Positions 22,065 through 33,051 of a stretch of 64,000 bases of DNA are shown in pieces (position 1 is the first letter of the stretch; each line of letters begins with the position of its first letter). A program made the translations under genes and the position numbers. The notes beneath the pieces were generated by a model. The model was not told the origin of the DNA and did no database searches. It worked only from the letters and a program-made list of their open reading frames with translations. Source of the DNA: Chryseobacterium sp. 39-10 (GTDB lineage: Bacteria > Bacteroidota > Bacteroidia > Flavobacteriales > Weeksellaceae); NCBI GenBank assembly GCA_001898255.1, contig MKTK01000015.1, positions 1 through 64,000 on the forward strand. The letters are read 5' to 3'.

Positions 22065-22475
22065 ATGAAAATCCTTATACTGAACGGTCCTAATCTTAAT
22101 TTACTCGGCACCCGCGAACCTGAAATTTACGGTTCCGTTTCTATGGATACTTTTCTAACGCAATTAGAAAAGGAATTTTCCACTCACCAAATTTTTTGCT
22201 ACCAGTCGAATGTGGAGGGCGAAATCATCAATCGTATTCAGGTCGATGATTTTGACGCACTCATTATTAATCCAGGTGCTTATACTCATTATTCGTACGC
22301 CATTGCAGATTGCTTGAAAAATGTATCCAAACCCAAAGTAGAAGTTCATATTTCCAATATTTATAAAAGAGAGGCATTTCGTCAGAAATCCGTTACTGCT
22401 TGTTGCACAGATGCGGTTTTGTCGGGCTTTGGTTTAGCTGGTTATCGGCTCGCTGTTTTAAGTTTGATTTCCTGA
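22065..22475 (+). CDS. aroQ: 3-dehydroquinate dehydratase, type II
   Basis: The 136-residue protein has all marks of the small type II enzyme: ILNGPNLNLLGTREPEIYG at the N-terminus with the catalytic Tyr, INPGAYTHYS with the Asn/Gly/Tyr/His cluster, and EVHISN with the catalytic His. It converts 3-dehydroquinate to 3-dehydroshikimate, the third step of the shikimate pathway, in the cytoplasm as a dodecamer. ATG 22065 gives the normal length. It stands alone; aroA of the same pathway is 25 kb downstream. Confidence 0.95.
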   Translation: MKILILNGPNLNLLGTREPEIYGSVSMDTFLTQLEKEFSTHQIFCYQSNVEGEIINRIQVDDFDALIINPGAYTHYSYAIADCLKNVSKPKVEVHISNIYKREAFRQKSVTACCTDAVLSGFGLAGYRLAVLSLIS

Positions 22476-22525
22476 ATGCGGCACAATCTTTTCTCTGCTG
22501 AAAGAATAATTTGAATGAAAATACA

Positions 22526-23005
22526 ATGAAAAGAATACTTCCATTACTACTATTGACAATCCTGATGGGCTGTAAAAAAGACCATGATAAAGTTACTGAC
22601 GTTAAAAAAAATGATTCTGCGGCGTTGGCTGATAGTTCCCATGTTGCCGAAATAAGCAATCCCGGTTTTGCTGCACCGTTTATCGTTAATCCTTTGGATG
22701 TTGTGGCAGCCAAGGGTAAAGCCGTATTTACCGAAGATGGTAAAACAGTTTTTTATTTTGATCAAAATGAGAACAAAGGCAAAATTAGAATCGACGGGAA
22801 AGATTGGGAACTCAACAGTTACGATTTTAACGAAAACAACTACACGCTCTCTGGTGCAGAAATAAAAATAGAAGCCACAGACGGCGAATTCCGGGATCAG
22901 ACGGGCGATTGTGTGTATGGTGTTTTTCCCGAGGTGAAAGTGACGCTCAATGGTGAAGTTCTAAACATGAACAATATATCCGTTCAGGATTGCCCTGATT
23001 TCTAA
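22526..23005 (+). CDS. Lipoprotein of unknown function
   Basis: Start ATG 22526 (159 residues). The signal peptide MKRILPLLLLTILMGCKK ends with a lipobox Cys (C16) typical of SPase II. The mature part has an acidic, probably disordered linker to about residue 55 and a beta-rich domain (about 60-159) with a Cys pair near the end (GDCVYGV ... QDCPDF) that may form a disulfide. It is anchored in the outer or inner membrane facing the periplasm. It ends with a 4-bp convergent overlap with the antiporter gene. Confidence 0.75.
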   Translation: MKRILPLLLLTILMGCKKDHDKVTDVKKNDSAALADSSHVAEISNPGFAAPFIVNPLDVVAAKGKAVFTEDGKTVFYFDQNENKGKIRIDGKDWELNSYDFNENNYTLSGAEIKIEATDGEFRDQTGDCVYGVFPEVKVTLNGEVLNMNNISVQDCPDF

Positions 23006-24846
23006 TTCAAATAATCTTCATCCTCACTATCATTCCAATGGGTTTCGTCGAAAGACTGGCTGTCTTCGGCAAGAAGCTCTGCTTCACGCTCAAATGATGC
23101 TTTCATGGTAAAGGTGATGTTGTCTTTTAGCTGTTCTTTTGCTAATTTTCTTACCATTGCTTTATCGATTAGTGTAAATCGTTCGCCCATCCGTCGGGCG
23201 GCGTAAGCGCGCATTCCGGTTGCCTTCAGGACGTCAACTGCCATCTGCACCGCGGTTCCCAAGGTTTCACGGTATATATGGTCGACACCGCTGTTCAGAA
23301 AATCATAGGCATCGAGGCGGTTTTTTGCACGTACAAAAATTTTAAGTTGTGGATAGTGCCGCGTGGCGTAATGCAGGATAAGTTTATTGCTTTCGGGATT
23401 ATCTAAGCAGAGGATCAGCAGATCGGCAGTTTCAGCTCCCGCTGAACGAAGAACTCCCGGCTTAGTGGCATCTCCGTAATAAACTTTAAAGCCATGCGAA
23501 CGAAGCAGATTGATCCGTTCTGAATCGCTATCCAAAACAGTGGCACGAATTCCGTTGGCCTTCAGCAGTCGTCCCACCGTACTTCCAAAATGACCAAAAC
23601 CCACGATAATCACCTTCTGAGGTGTGATGCCTTCCAGCTTTTCGGTAATTGTTTTTTTGAGCTGTAAACGAGGTTCGATGAGTTTTTCATTAATGATGAA
23701 AAGAATGGGCGTAATACACATAGTAATGGCTGTTACCGCCATCAGCTGAGCGTTGAGGTGCGGACTTACCAAATACAGATTGGTGGCGTAATTGATGAGC
23801 ACAAAAGCAAATTCACCCACTTGTGAAAGAGCAAAAGCGAGTAAAAGGTTTTGGTTGGTTTTAAGCCCAAAAAATTGACCAATACCCAGAAGTACGCCCA
23901 ATTTTACCAAAAGAACTACGGCCACCACCGCGAAAATAAACATTGGATCCTGAGCAATAACATTGAAGTTGATGGTAGAGCCCACGCTAACGAAGAAAAC
24001 AGCGAGCAATAAACCTTTGAAAGGATCAATTTGATTTTCCAGCTCGTGCCGAAATTCACTGTTGGCCAGCATTAAACCTGCGATAAATGCACCGAGTGCT
24101 GCGCTAAGTCCCGCGGAGTACATCAGTTCAGAAACACCGATCACCAAGAAAAGCGAAGAGGCCGTAAGCAACTCATTCATCCCCGACCGCGAAACAAAAC
24201 GCAGAAATGGAACAAATATAAACCGACCCATAAAGATCAACAAACCTACGCCAAGAATAATGGAAAAAGGTTGCAACCATTCGGGGAGATACTGAAATAA
24301 AATTTGATTTTCATGATCATCATGTTTTTGGGCAATGATGGGCAATAATGCCAGAATAGGGATCACTGAAATATCCTGAAAAAGAAGAATGGAGAATGAT
24401 GCTTCGCCCGCATCAGTGCGGAAGATATTTTTTTCTTTTAGCGTTTGCAATACAATAGCCGTGGAAGAAAGTGAAAAGCAGAGCGCCACCGTAATTGCCT
24501 GATCGATGCGCCAGTTGGCCCAATAAAAAATAGTGAAAAGCACCACCGTGGTAAGCAAAACCTGGCTCAGCCCCATACCGAAGATTTTTTTTCTGATGAC
24601 CCAGAATTTTCGTGGCTCAATTTCTAATCCGACCAAGAAAAGCAGCATAATTACTCCGAATTCTGAAGTATGCATGATGTCGGCTGCACCACGACCCGTC
24701 AATTTGAGACAAAAAGGACCGATAATAATTCCTCCCAAAATATAGCCAATTACCGAGCTAAGACCCAGCTTCCTAACCAGCGGCACCATGATAATGGCAG
24801 CGCCCAAAAAGATGAGTGCAGTGATTGCTAGTGAGTTTTCTGCCAT
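23002..24846 (-). CDS. KefB/KefC-type cation:proton antiporter (CPA2)
   Basis: The 614-residue protein has an N-terminal domain of about 12-13 membrane helices (1-385), starting with a conserved VIGYILGGIIIGP, and a cytoplasmic TrkA-N/RCK domain (about 405-525) with VIIVGFGHFGSTVGRLL as the nucleotide-binding loop. The C-terminal acidic tail ends the protein. In E. coli such proteins are K+ efflux systems gated by glutathione adducts with help from KefF/KefG. The upstream gene encodes just such a partner and overlaps by one base. Bacteroidota mostly use other thiols than glutathione, so the gating ligand may differ. Confidence 0.88.
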   Translation of the reverse strand: MAENSLAITALIFLGAAIIMVPLVRKLGLSSVIGYILGGIIIGPFCLKLTGRGAADIMHTSEFGVIMLLFLVGLEIEPRKFWVIRKKIFGMGLSQVLLTTVVLFTIFYWANWRIDQAITVALCFSLSSTAIVLQTLKEKNIFRTDAGEASFSILLFQDISVIPILALLPIIAQKHDDHENQILFQYLPEWLQPFSIILGVGLLIFMGRFIFVPFLRFVSRSGMNELLTASSLFLVIGVSELMYSAGLSAALGAFIAGLMLANSEFRHELENQIDPFKGLLLAVFFVSVGSTINFNVIAQDPMFIFAVVAVVLLVKLGVLLGIGQFFGLKTNQNLLLAFALSQVGEFAFVLINYATNLYLVSPHLNAQLMAVTAITMCITPILFIINEKLIEPRLQLKKTITEKLEGITPQKVIIVGFGHFGSTVGRLLKANGIRATVLDSDSERINLLRSHGFKVYYGDATKPGVLRSAGAETADLLILCLDNPESNKLILHYATRHYPQLKIFVRAKNRLDAYDFLNSGVDHIYRETLGTAVQMAVDVLKATGMRAYAARRMGERFTLIDKAMVRKLAKEQLKDNITFTMKASFEREAELLAEDSQSFDETHWNDSEDEDYLN

Positions 24847-25370
24847 CAGGTATTGAGTTTTTTTCGAATATGATCTGAAATGTTTTCCAGTTCGGTATGC
24901 TCCAAATTTGATGAATTGTGCAATACTACGATGTCTTTCACTTCAATATTGAACATTTTAAGCGATAAGGTCAGTTGTTTCAACAAATCCTCTACTGTGG
25001 TTTCATACAACCCTTCCTTGCTATAGTTTTCTGCTTTTCCACCGGTAGTAACGATGATGATGGCGTCTTTTTTTACCAAAGGATGGTCTTCTTCACTAAA
25101 CCAACTTGTGTCAAACACCTCATCGATCCATAATTTTAATAGGGGCGGTAAACCAAACCAAATGAGGGGGAAATGAAAAATCAGCCGGTCAAAATTTCTG
25201 ATTCTCTTTCGCTCACGAAAAGCAGGGATGTGAAACGATGGATACTCTTCGTACAAATCTTTGAACTCGAACTTGCCGGAATCTTCATAAATCTTAATTA
25301 ATTCAACATTGACTGTTGAATACTCAAAATAAGGATGTGCAAAAATGACCAGTGATTTTTTCACGTTCAA
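24846..25370 (-). CDS. KefF/KefG-like NAD(P)H-dependent flavin oxidoreductase
   Basis: A 174-residue flavodoxin_2-fold protein: N-terminal FAHPYFEYSTVN is the FMN phosphate loop pattern of the family, and FHFPLIWFGLPPLLKLWID is its signature for quinone-reductase relatives. It precedes the antiporter with a one-base overlap, the arrangement of kefF-kefC, and most probably is the ancillary subunit needed for full efflux activity, also having NAD(P)H:quinone oxidoreductase activity. The following 25371-25589 is non-coding with no clear motif. Confidence 0.85.
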   Translation of the reverse strand: MNVKKSLVIFAHPYFEYSTVNVELIKIYEDSGKFEFKDLYEEYPSFHIPAFRERKRIRNFDRLIFHFPLIWFGLPPLLKLWIDEVFDTSWFSEEDHPLVKKDAIIIVTTGGKAENYSKEGLYETTVEDLLKQLTLSLKMFNIEVKDIVVLHNSSNLEHTELENISDHIRKKLNT

Positions 25371-25589
25371 AAAAGTTTCATCTAAAGCTACGAAAAATTG
25401 AAGAAAGGGCTTCTTTTTTTGACGGTTTATTTTAATAAAATCAAAATTTTGTATGCAGTAGTTGATTTTTTGAGGGTGCTCGCGCTATAATCTTTTTTTT
25501 ATTACAGCAAAGTAAGGATTGTCAATCGCAATTTAACTAGGTATAGAAAATATAAAGTCGATGTTGAACGGTTTAAACTTCAACAACTT

Positions 25590-27308
25590 TTATTTTTTAT
25601 CTCTAAACTTTACATCACGGATATTCAGGTAATAGGTAACATTGCCCTTCCAATGATTTTCTTCAGCGGTAAAGGCGATATCGAAAGTTCTTTCCCTGAA
25701 ATCATCGGCAAATTTACCTAATTTGAAGCCCACACATTCGATGTTTCTTCCTGTAGATTCCTGCTTGATGTAGAATTTAAGATGGCTGCCGTCTTTGCCC
25801 ATGGTTTTGACGTATCCCGCTACTTTTTGATCTTTCAGAACGAGGACGGGTTTCATATTATGAGGCCCAAAAGGCGCGAGTTTACGGTGGAAATTGAAGA
25901 AGTCTTTGTTCAGTTCATCAATGTTCACTACGGAATCGATTGTGATGCTTGGTTCTTTTTGATGATCCTGAATTTTTTCGGCCACCACTTTTTCAAATTT
26001 TTCCTTGAAGAGATCGAACTTGTCTTTAGCCATCGAAAGTCCTGCTGCAGCGGGGTGTCCACCAAATTTCAGGAACAATTCTGAGCAGATTTCTAAAGCA
26101 TCATGCACGTCAAAATCCGAGACGGATCGAGCAGATGCGACCATTTCACCATTGTTACCATCGGTAAAAACCAATGTCGGCTTGTAGTAAGTTTCAGTAA
26201 GTCGCGATGCAACTATTCCAATCACGCCTTTGTTCCAATCCGGACCGTAAACAACGGTGGTGAAGTTGGTTGCCTGCCCGGTTCTTTCTACTTGCAGCAA
26301 CGCTTCGGTAGTACTGCTCATGTCCATTTCGCGGCGTGAATCGTTCAGGTCCACAATTTCGTTCACGATTTGATGGGCGTGTTTTAAATTATCCGAAACC
26401 ATTAGTTCTACTGCAGCTTTACCGTGAGAAATTCTTCCCGCCGCATTAATTTTGGGTGCGATTTCGAAAACGATGTTCGAAATTTCGAAGGTGGCCAACT
26501 TATCTTCAGGAATTAAAAGCCGTAAACCGAGGTTTCTGGTTTTCCTCAATATTTTTAGCCCTTGTTTTGCCAAGACCCGGTTTTCTCCGGTCATGGAAAC
26601 TATATCTGCAGCAATGGAAATCGCCAGCAAATCGGTAAGCTCGAAGAGTTCAGCATCTGGAATTTTGTAGATGGTATTTAAACCCTGACAAAGCTTGAAA
26701 CCAACACCGCAGCCGGAAAGTTCTTTGAACGGATAGCGGCAGTCTTTTCTTTTGGGATCCAAAACGGCAACAGCATCAGGGATTTCATCTCCCGGCAAAT
26801 GGTGGTCGCAAATAATAAAATCGATGTTTTTTTGTTTGGCATAATCTATCTTATCCGTTGCTTTTATTCCACAATCGAGGGCAATGATCAAGGAGAATCC
26901 GTTTTCTTTGGCGTAGTCGATGCCTTCTGTGGAGATTCCGTATCCTTCCGAATTGCGGTCTGGAATATAAAAGTCGAGGTATTTCTTTTCAACAATTTTA
27001 CTAAGGTAAAGATACATGAGTGCTACAGCAGTTGTTCCATCAACATCATAATCGCCATACACCATTATTTTTTCGCCGTTTTCTATGGCTGTGGCAATAC
27101 GGTCTACTGCAAGCTGCATATCTTTCATCAAAAACGGATTGTGAATGTCGCCCAGATTGGGCTTAAAAAATTCTCGTGCCTTTTGGTAATTGTCGATGCC
27201 GCGAAGGACGAGAATTTTGGATTCAAACGTTCCAAAGCCAAGTGACGAGCTTAGCCCATCGACAATATCTTCATCTGGTTCTTGTTTGAAAATCCATTTT
27301 TGATTCAT
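25590..27308 (-). CDS. recJ: Single-stranded-DNA-specific exonuclease RecJ
   Basis: The 572-residue protein contains the DHH-family metal-binding motifs: GDYDVDGTTA (about 83-92), an Asp in LIALDCGIKA, the DHH motif in ICDHHLPGDE, and the DHHA1 region with the GGHPAAAGLS motif (about 435-444). RecJ degrades ssDNA 5' to 3' in recombinational and base-excision repair. Length is normal. It follows ABC-F in the same direction but a terminator separates them, so it has its own promoter or depends on readthrough. Confidence 0.95.
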   Translation of the reverse strand: MNQKWIFKQEPDEDIVDGLSSSLGFGTFESKILVLRGIDNYQKAREFFKPNLGDIHNPFLMKDMQLAVDRIATAIENGEKIMVYGDYDVDGTTAVALMYLYLSKIVEKKYLDFYIPDRNSEGYGISTEGIDYAKENGFSLIIALDCGIKATDKIDYAKQKNIDFIICDHHLPGDEIPDAVAVLDPKRKDCRYPFKELSGCGVGFKLCQGLNTIYKIPDAELFELTDLLAISIAADIVSMTGENRVLAKQGLKILRKTRNLGLRLLIPEDKLATFEISNIVFEIAPKINAAGRISHGKAAVELMVSDNLKHAHQIVNEIVDLNDSRREMDMSSTTEALLQVERTGQATNFTTVVYGPDWNKGVIGIVASRLTETYYKPTLVFTDGNNGEMVASARSVSDFDVHDALEICSELFLKFGGHPAAAGLSMAKDKFDLFKEKFEKVVAEKIQDHQKEPSITIDSVVNIDELNKDFFNFHRKLAPFGPHNMKPVLVLKDQKVAGYVKTMGKDGSHLKFYIKQESTGRNIECVGFKLGKFADDFRERTFDIAFTAEENHWKGNVTYYLNIRDVKFRDKK

Positions 27309-27352
27309 AATTCACAAAATTAAATAAAAAATTTGGGTGAGTGAAAATAAAA

Positions 27353-27376
27353 AACCGCCCATTTTATTGAGCGGTT
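27353..27376 (-). terminator. Terminator of the ABC-F gene
   Basis: On the minus strand AACCGC (27376-27371) pairs with GCGGTT (27358-27353), followed by TTTTTATTTT. It lies 21 bp after the ABC-F stop at 27397. Confidence 0.7.
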
Positions 27377-27396
27377 ATGATTTCAATAATTGATGC

Positions 27397-29124
<1,728 letters not shown>

Positions 29125-29199
29125 TTACTAATTTGGGAAAAATTTAGTTAAATTCTACAAAAATTAACAGTTAATCAATATGCTAAGTTAGCATCATAA

Positions 29200-29658
29200 A
29201 TGAAGATACAAAAATCGGTTACGATTCTTAATAAACGAGCACGTTTCGAATATGAGCTTTTGGAAGAAATCGAGGCAGGGATGGTGCTGACAGGTACAGA
29301 AATTAAATCGCTGCGTTCGTCAAAGGCCAGTATTACCGACGCATTTTGCCAAATCATCGACGGTGAGATGTTTATTATTAATATGATGGTGGACGAGTAT
29401 AAATTGGGTACTTTTTATAATCATAAAATAAAAAGGGAACGGAAATTGCTTCTCCACAAAAGGGAATTGCAAAAGTTTGAAAAAAAACTTAAAGATGTTG
29501 GAAATACGATAATACCTTTAAAGTTATATATCAATGACCAAGGCAAAGCCAAAATTCTTATCGCTTTGGCGAGAGGTAAAAAACTCTTTGATAAAAGGGA
29601 AAGTATTAAAGATAGAGAAAACAAAAGAAATCTTGACCGACTATTAAAGAAAAGTTAA
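29200..29658 (+). CDS. smpB: SsrA-binding protein SmpB
   Basis: A 152-residue SmpB: MVLTGTEIKSLRSSKASITD is the family hallmark and LARGKKLFDKRE with a basic C-terminal tail is the tmRNA-ribosome contact. It delivers tmRNA to ribosomes stalled on broken mRNA. The start ATG at 29200 follows ribosome-facing A/T-rich leader. The tmRNA gene itself is not in the window. Confidence 0.97.
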   Translation: MKIQKSVTILNKRARFEYELLEEIEAGMVLTGTEIKSLRSSKASITDAFCQIIDGEMFIINMMVDEYKLGTFYNHKIKRERKLLLHKRELQKFEKKLKDVGNTIIPLKLYINDQGKAKILIALARGKKLFDKRESIKDRENKRNLDRLLKKS

Positions 29659-29735
29659 AAAAACTCTGAAAATCTTTGTTTATAAAGAAAAATTATATTT
29701 ATTTTGCATTATCAATTATTTAATCATTTAATTCT

Positions 29736-31244
29736 ATGAAAAATCTAAAATTAGGAATTTCAGCATTGGCACTTACAGTGGCCTCTACTGTATTCGCTCA
29801 AACCACCAGTAATCCGTGGTTAATCGGAGTTGGTGCGCATGGAGTAAATCACGTAGCTGTTGGTTCAGGAAATGCTTTTAAAGTTGGATCGGCTGCATTC
29901 GGTGGTGATGACGCTAACCGTCTGTATAATATGAACAACTTTACCATCATGCCGCCTTTGTCTAAATTGACTGTGGCAAGAAACTTAAACAAATACCTCG
30001 TTCTTGACTGGCAAACAACAGTGGGGAATATGGACAACAAAAGAATTGGTATGGGGAAAGAGTTTTTCCTTCAAACTGGTTTAGGTTTGCAGTTCAAATT
30101 CAACGGACTTTGGAACGAAGAATCTTGGTTTGACCCGTATTTAAGAGTTGGTGCTAACTATTTGAGACATGATTATTCAGGTGTAACTTTCCCTGTTACT
30201 GATCCGTATCATGCAATTACGTATGCAGGATTTTCTAATAACGAGGCATCTACTCAAAGAAAGAAAGATCACTTTACTGTAGCTGCAGGTTTGGGATCTA
30301 ACTTCTGGTTAACCAAAAACTTCGGTTTAGGTATCCAAGGAGATTATGTTTCTACTCCTATTGATAAATCAGATATTGCTAACTTCTGGCAAGCTTCTGC
30401 ATCGTTATTGTTCAGATTTGGAAATACCGACAGAGATAAAGACGGAATTCCAGATAAAGACGATAGGTGTCCTGATACCCCAGGTTTAGCAGAATTCCAA
30501 GGATGTCCTGATACTGATGGAGACGGAATTCCTGATATCGACGATCAATGTCCAGAAGTGGCTGGTCCTAAAGAAAACAACGGTTGTCCTTGGCCAGATA
30601 CTGACGGAGACGGTGTAATCGACAAAGATGATGCTTGTCCTACTGTTGCAGGTCCTAAAGAAAACAATGGTTGTCCTTGGCCAGATACAGATGGTGACGG
30701 TATCCTTGATAAAGATGATGCTTGTCCTACAGTTCCAGGTCTTCCTCAGTACAACGGTTGTCCTAAACCACAATCTGCTTACGCTGAAGAAGCAACAGGA
30801 GCTCTTAAAGATATCTTGTTCAACTTCAATAAAGCGACTCTGAGACCAGAATCTAATGCTAAATTAGATCAGGCTGCAGAAATCATCAAAGATTCTAAAG
30901 ATGGTACTTTCTTGTTAACAGGACACACCGATGCTAAAGGTGCTGCTGCATACAACTTAAAACTTTCTAGAGAAAGAGCTGCTTCTGTAGTTGCTGCCCT
31001 TGAAGCTAGAGGTGTTAATGCTAATCAATTGAAATCTGTAGGTGTAGGTAGCAGAGAAGCTAAAGTTCCTGCAACTGCAAGTGATGCAGACAGATTAGTA
31101 GACAGAAAAGTAGTAGTAGAAGCTGTAAACGGTGCTGCTTGGGAAGCTTTGAAAAAATCAGACCTTCCAGTTGTTGAGAAAAAAGTAGTAAAAAAATCTA
31201 CTAAGAAAGCGGTGAAAAAAGCACCAGCTAAAAAGAAAAAATAA
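29736..31244 (+). CDS. OmpA-family outer membrane protein with TSP3 repeats
   Basis: The 502-residue protein has a signal peptide (1-21, ending FAQ), an N-terminal beta-barrel or OmpA-like region (to about 230), four calcium-binding thrombospondin type 3 repeats (DTDGDGIPD-type, about 232-345), and a C-terminal OmpA/peptidoglycan-binding domain (ILFNFNKATLRPESNAKLDQ to the GVGSREA region). A Lys/Val-rich tail ends the protein. It anchors the outer membrane to the cell wall and is likely one of the most abundant surface proteins; codon use is strongly biased (nearly all GCT/GGT). The following terminator separates it from yebC. Confidence 0.93.
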   Translation: MKNLKLGISALALTVASTVFAQTTSNPWLIGVGAHGVNHVAVGSGNAFKVGSAAFGGDDANRLYNMNNFTIMPPLSKLTVARNLNKYLVLDWQTTVGNMDNKRIGMGKEFFLQTGLGLQFKFNGLWNEESWFDPYLRVGANYLRHDYSGVTFPVTDPYHAITYAGFSNNEASTQRKKDHFTVAAGLGSNFWLTKNFGLGIQGDYVSTPIDKSDIANFWQASASLLFRFGNTDRDKDGIPDKDDRCPDTPGLAEFQGCPDTDGDGIPDIDDQCPEVAGPKENNGCPWPDTDGDGVIDKDDACPTVAGPKENNGCPWPDTDGDGILDKDDACPTVPGLPQYNGCPKPQSAYAEEATGALKDILFNFNKATLRPESNAKLDQAAEIIKDSKDGTFLLTGHTDAKGAAAYNLKLSRERAASVVAALEARGVNANQLKSVGVGSREAKVPATASDADRLVDRKVVVEAVNGAAWEALKKSDLPVVEKKVVKKSTKKAVKKAPAKKKK

Positions 31245-31270
31245 TTAAAAAGTTTTTCTAAATATTATAA

Positions 31271-31297
31271 ACACCCTCGGTTTCGAGGGTGTTTTTT
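31271..31297 (+). terminator. Rho-independent terminator after the OmpA gene
   Basis: ACACCCTCG (31271-31279) pairs perfectly with CGAGGGTGT (31284-31292), loop GTTT, then a T tract. Confidence 0.88.
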
Positions 31298-31311
31298 TGA
31301 TAACAATATCG

Positions 31312-31319
31312 TATTTTTG
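31312..31319 (+). promoter_or_regulatory. -7 promoter box for the yebC gene
   Basis: TATTTTTG matches TAnnTTTG and lies 19 bp before the ATG at 31339. An ATG upstream at 31297 lies in the terminator and promoter and is not a likely start. Confidence 0.55.
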
Positions 31320-31338
31320 CACACATAATTTTTATACT

Positions 31339-32079
31339 ATGGGACGCGCATTCGAATATAGAAAAGCATCAAAAATGGCCCGCTGGGACAAGATGGCTAA
31401 AACATTCTCAAAAATCGGTAAAGATATTGCACTTGCAGTGAAAGCTGGAGGGGCAGATCCTGACGCCAACCCTGCACTTAGAAGATGTATCCAGAATGCC
31501 AAAGGTGCTAACATGCCCAAGGATAATGTGGAAAGAGCTATTAAAAAGGCAAGCGGTGCGGATGCAGAAAACTATGAAGAAATTACTTATGAGGGTTACG
31601 GACAGGGAGGTGTGGCTTTCTTTGTAGAATGTACCACCAATAACCCCACAAGAACTGTTGCCAATGTTCGTGCTATATTTAATAAGTTTGATGGCAGTCT
31701 AGGAAAGAACGGCGAACTTGCCTTTATTTTCGATAGAAAAGGAATTTTTGCTATTGATAAAGCAATGATCAAGATCGACTGGGATGATTTTGAAATGCAG
31801 ATGATTGATGCAGGTGCAGAAGATATCGACACTGATGATGAAGAAGTAATCATTACCACAGCGTTTGAAGATTTTGGACATCTCGCTCACCAATTGGATG
31901 AATTGGGAATCGAGGTGAAAAGTGCAGAACTGCAAAGAATTCCAAATAATACCAAGGAAGTATCGGTTGATCAGTTTAAAGCAAATATGAAAATGCTTGA
32001 GCGGTTTGAAGAGGATGATGATGTCCAGAATATATATCATAACATGGATATCACCGATGAACTAATGGATGCATTATAA
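31339..32079 (+). CDS. YebC/PmpR family regulator (TACO1-like)
   Basis: The start ATG 31339 gives MGRAFEYRKASKMARWDKMA, the usual N-terminus of the family, and 246 residues. Conserved motifs GGADPDANPALRRCIQNAKG and TYEGYGQGGVAFFVEC are present. Proteins of the family bind DNA as transcriptional regulators and also aid translation of proline-rich stretches (YebC2/TACO1). Its gene is monocistronic, ended by a bidirectional terminator shared with the GNAT gene. Confidence 0.93.
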   Translation: MGRAFEYRKASKMARWDKMAKTFSKIGKDIALAVKAGGADPDANPALRRCIQNAKGANMPKDNVERAIKKASGADAENYEEITYEGYGQGGVAFFVECTTNNPTRTVANVRAIFNKFDGSLGKNGELAFIFDRKGIFAIDKAMIKIDWDDFEMQMIDAGAEDIDTDDEEVIITTAFEDFGHLAHQLDELGIEVKSAELQRIPNNTKEVSVDQFKANMKMLERFEEDDDVQNIYHNMDITDELMDAL

Positions 32080-32090
32080 AAGATAAAAAA

Positions 32091-32113
32091 GCTCAGAAAA
32101 TCCTGAGCTTTTT
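32091..32113. terminator. Bidirectional terminator between yebC and GNAT genes
   Basis: GCTCAG (32091-32096) pairs with CTGAGC (32103-32108); A tract on the left and T tract on the right serve both convergent genes. Confidence 0.8.
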
Positions 32114-32400
32114 TATTGAAGAAGAATATCTTCTACATCTTTCATTCGGCGCATCACTGATCTTGCATAGGAACAATGTGGATAAACCTTCCAGTTGTTT
32201 TTGCGAGCAAAGCGAATGGCTTCTTCTACCAGATACTTGCCCATTCCGCGACCTTCAAATGCTGGGTGAACCAAAACAAACGAAATAACGAGCTTGGATT
32301 CTTCGGGAAAAATCGTGTAGGTTAATCGGCCAATTTCCTCTTGGTCATTGTCAAGCGTAATGATTCCTCCATTGCCAGATTTATTATTAGTATATTTCAT
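32113..32400 (-). CDS. Small GNAT N-acetyltransferase (YjdJ-like)
   Basis: Ninety-five residues, the short GNAT family (Acetyltransf_CG). FVLVHPAFEGRGMGKYLVEE carries the acetyl-CoA pyrophosphate loop (R/Q-x-x-G-x-G/A form) and VYPHCSYARSVM is the family C-terminal signature. Substrate unknown. It converges with yebC. Confidence 0.85.
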   Translation of the reverse strand: MKYTNNKSGNGGIITLDNDQEEIGRLTYTIFPEESKLVISFVLVHPAFEGRGMGKYLVEEAIRFARKNNWKVYPHCSYARSVMRRMKDVEDILLQ

Positions 32401-32607
32401 AACATTGCTTTATTTAATTAAAGATACAAAAATAGCGCGAATTTCAACGGTTACCGCAGTTTATCTGCTTTTCAAATTCATTGATGAAATATTTCCAATA
32501 TAGCTGTACTTTTCATAAATTTGAATTACTTAAAAAAAACGCTTCTCAAATGTGTAGGCAATTTTAAGCGTATTCTTGTTGCTACAAAAACCTTTACTTC
32601 CTCAGTT

Positions 32608-33036
32608 ATGAAAATTTCACTCAACCGGCTCAACGATGATTTTTTGTTTGAATGTACAAATGAAGCTGGCAACAAAATCTTGTTGGATAATACTTCTCAA
32701 CCTGGTGCAAAAGGAGTTTCACCGATGGAATCTTTGTTGATGGCGGCGGCCGGATGCAGCGGTATCGACTTGGTATCTATCCTAAAAAAGCAAAGACAGG
32801 AAATTACCGGCTTTTCGGCAGAAGTGGAAGGAGAAAGGGTTCAGGTCGACGAAGCGAAACCGTTTAAATCCTTGCATATTAAGTTTTTTATTGATGGCCA
32901 GGTTGAACCTAAAAAAGCATTAAAAGCCGCCGAACTTTCTTTTGAAAAATATTGTTCCGTCACTAAAACACTGGAGCCACAAGTTGTGGTATCATACGAA
33001 GTTGTAGTAAACGGTGTATCTGTTCTTGCACAATAA
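32608..33036 (+). CDS. OsmC family protein (peroxide-related)
   Basis: The ATG at 32608 gives 142 residues, the usual OsmC length; the frame stays open to 32521 but that would add 29 residues with no match to the family. Visible marks: VSPMESLLMAAAGCSGID with one catalytic Cys (C49), and a second Cys in EKYCSVTKTL at about 118. OsmC/Ohr proteins reduce organic or inorganic peroxides. One of a general-stress group of enzymes; no regulator is adjacent. Confidence 0.88.
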   Translation: MKISLNRLNDDFLFECTNEAGNKILLDNTSQPGAKGVSPMESLLMAAAGCSGIDLVSILKKQRQEITGFSAEVEGERVQVDEAKPFKSLHIKFFIDGQVEPKKALKAAELSFEKYCSVTKTLEPQVVVSYEVVVNGVSVLAQ

Positions 33037-33051
33037 CTAATTATTTTATTA

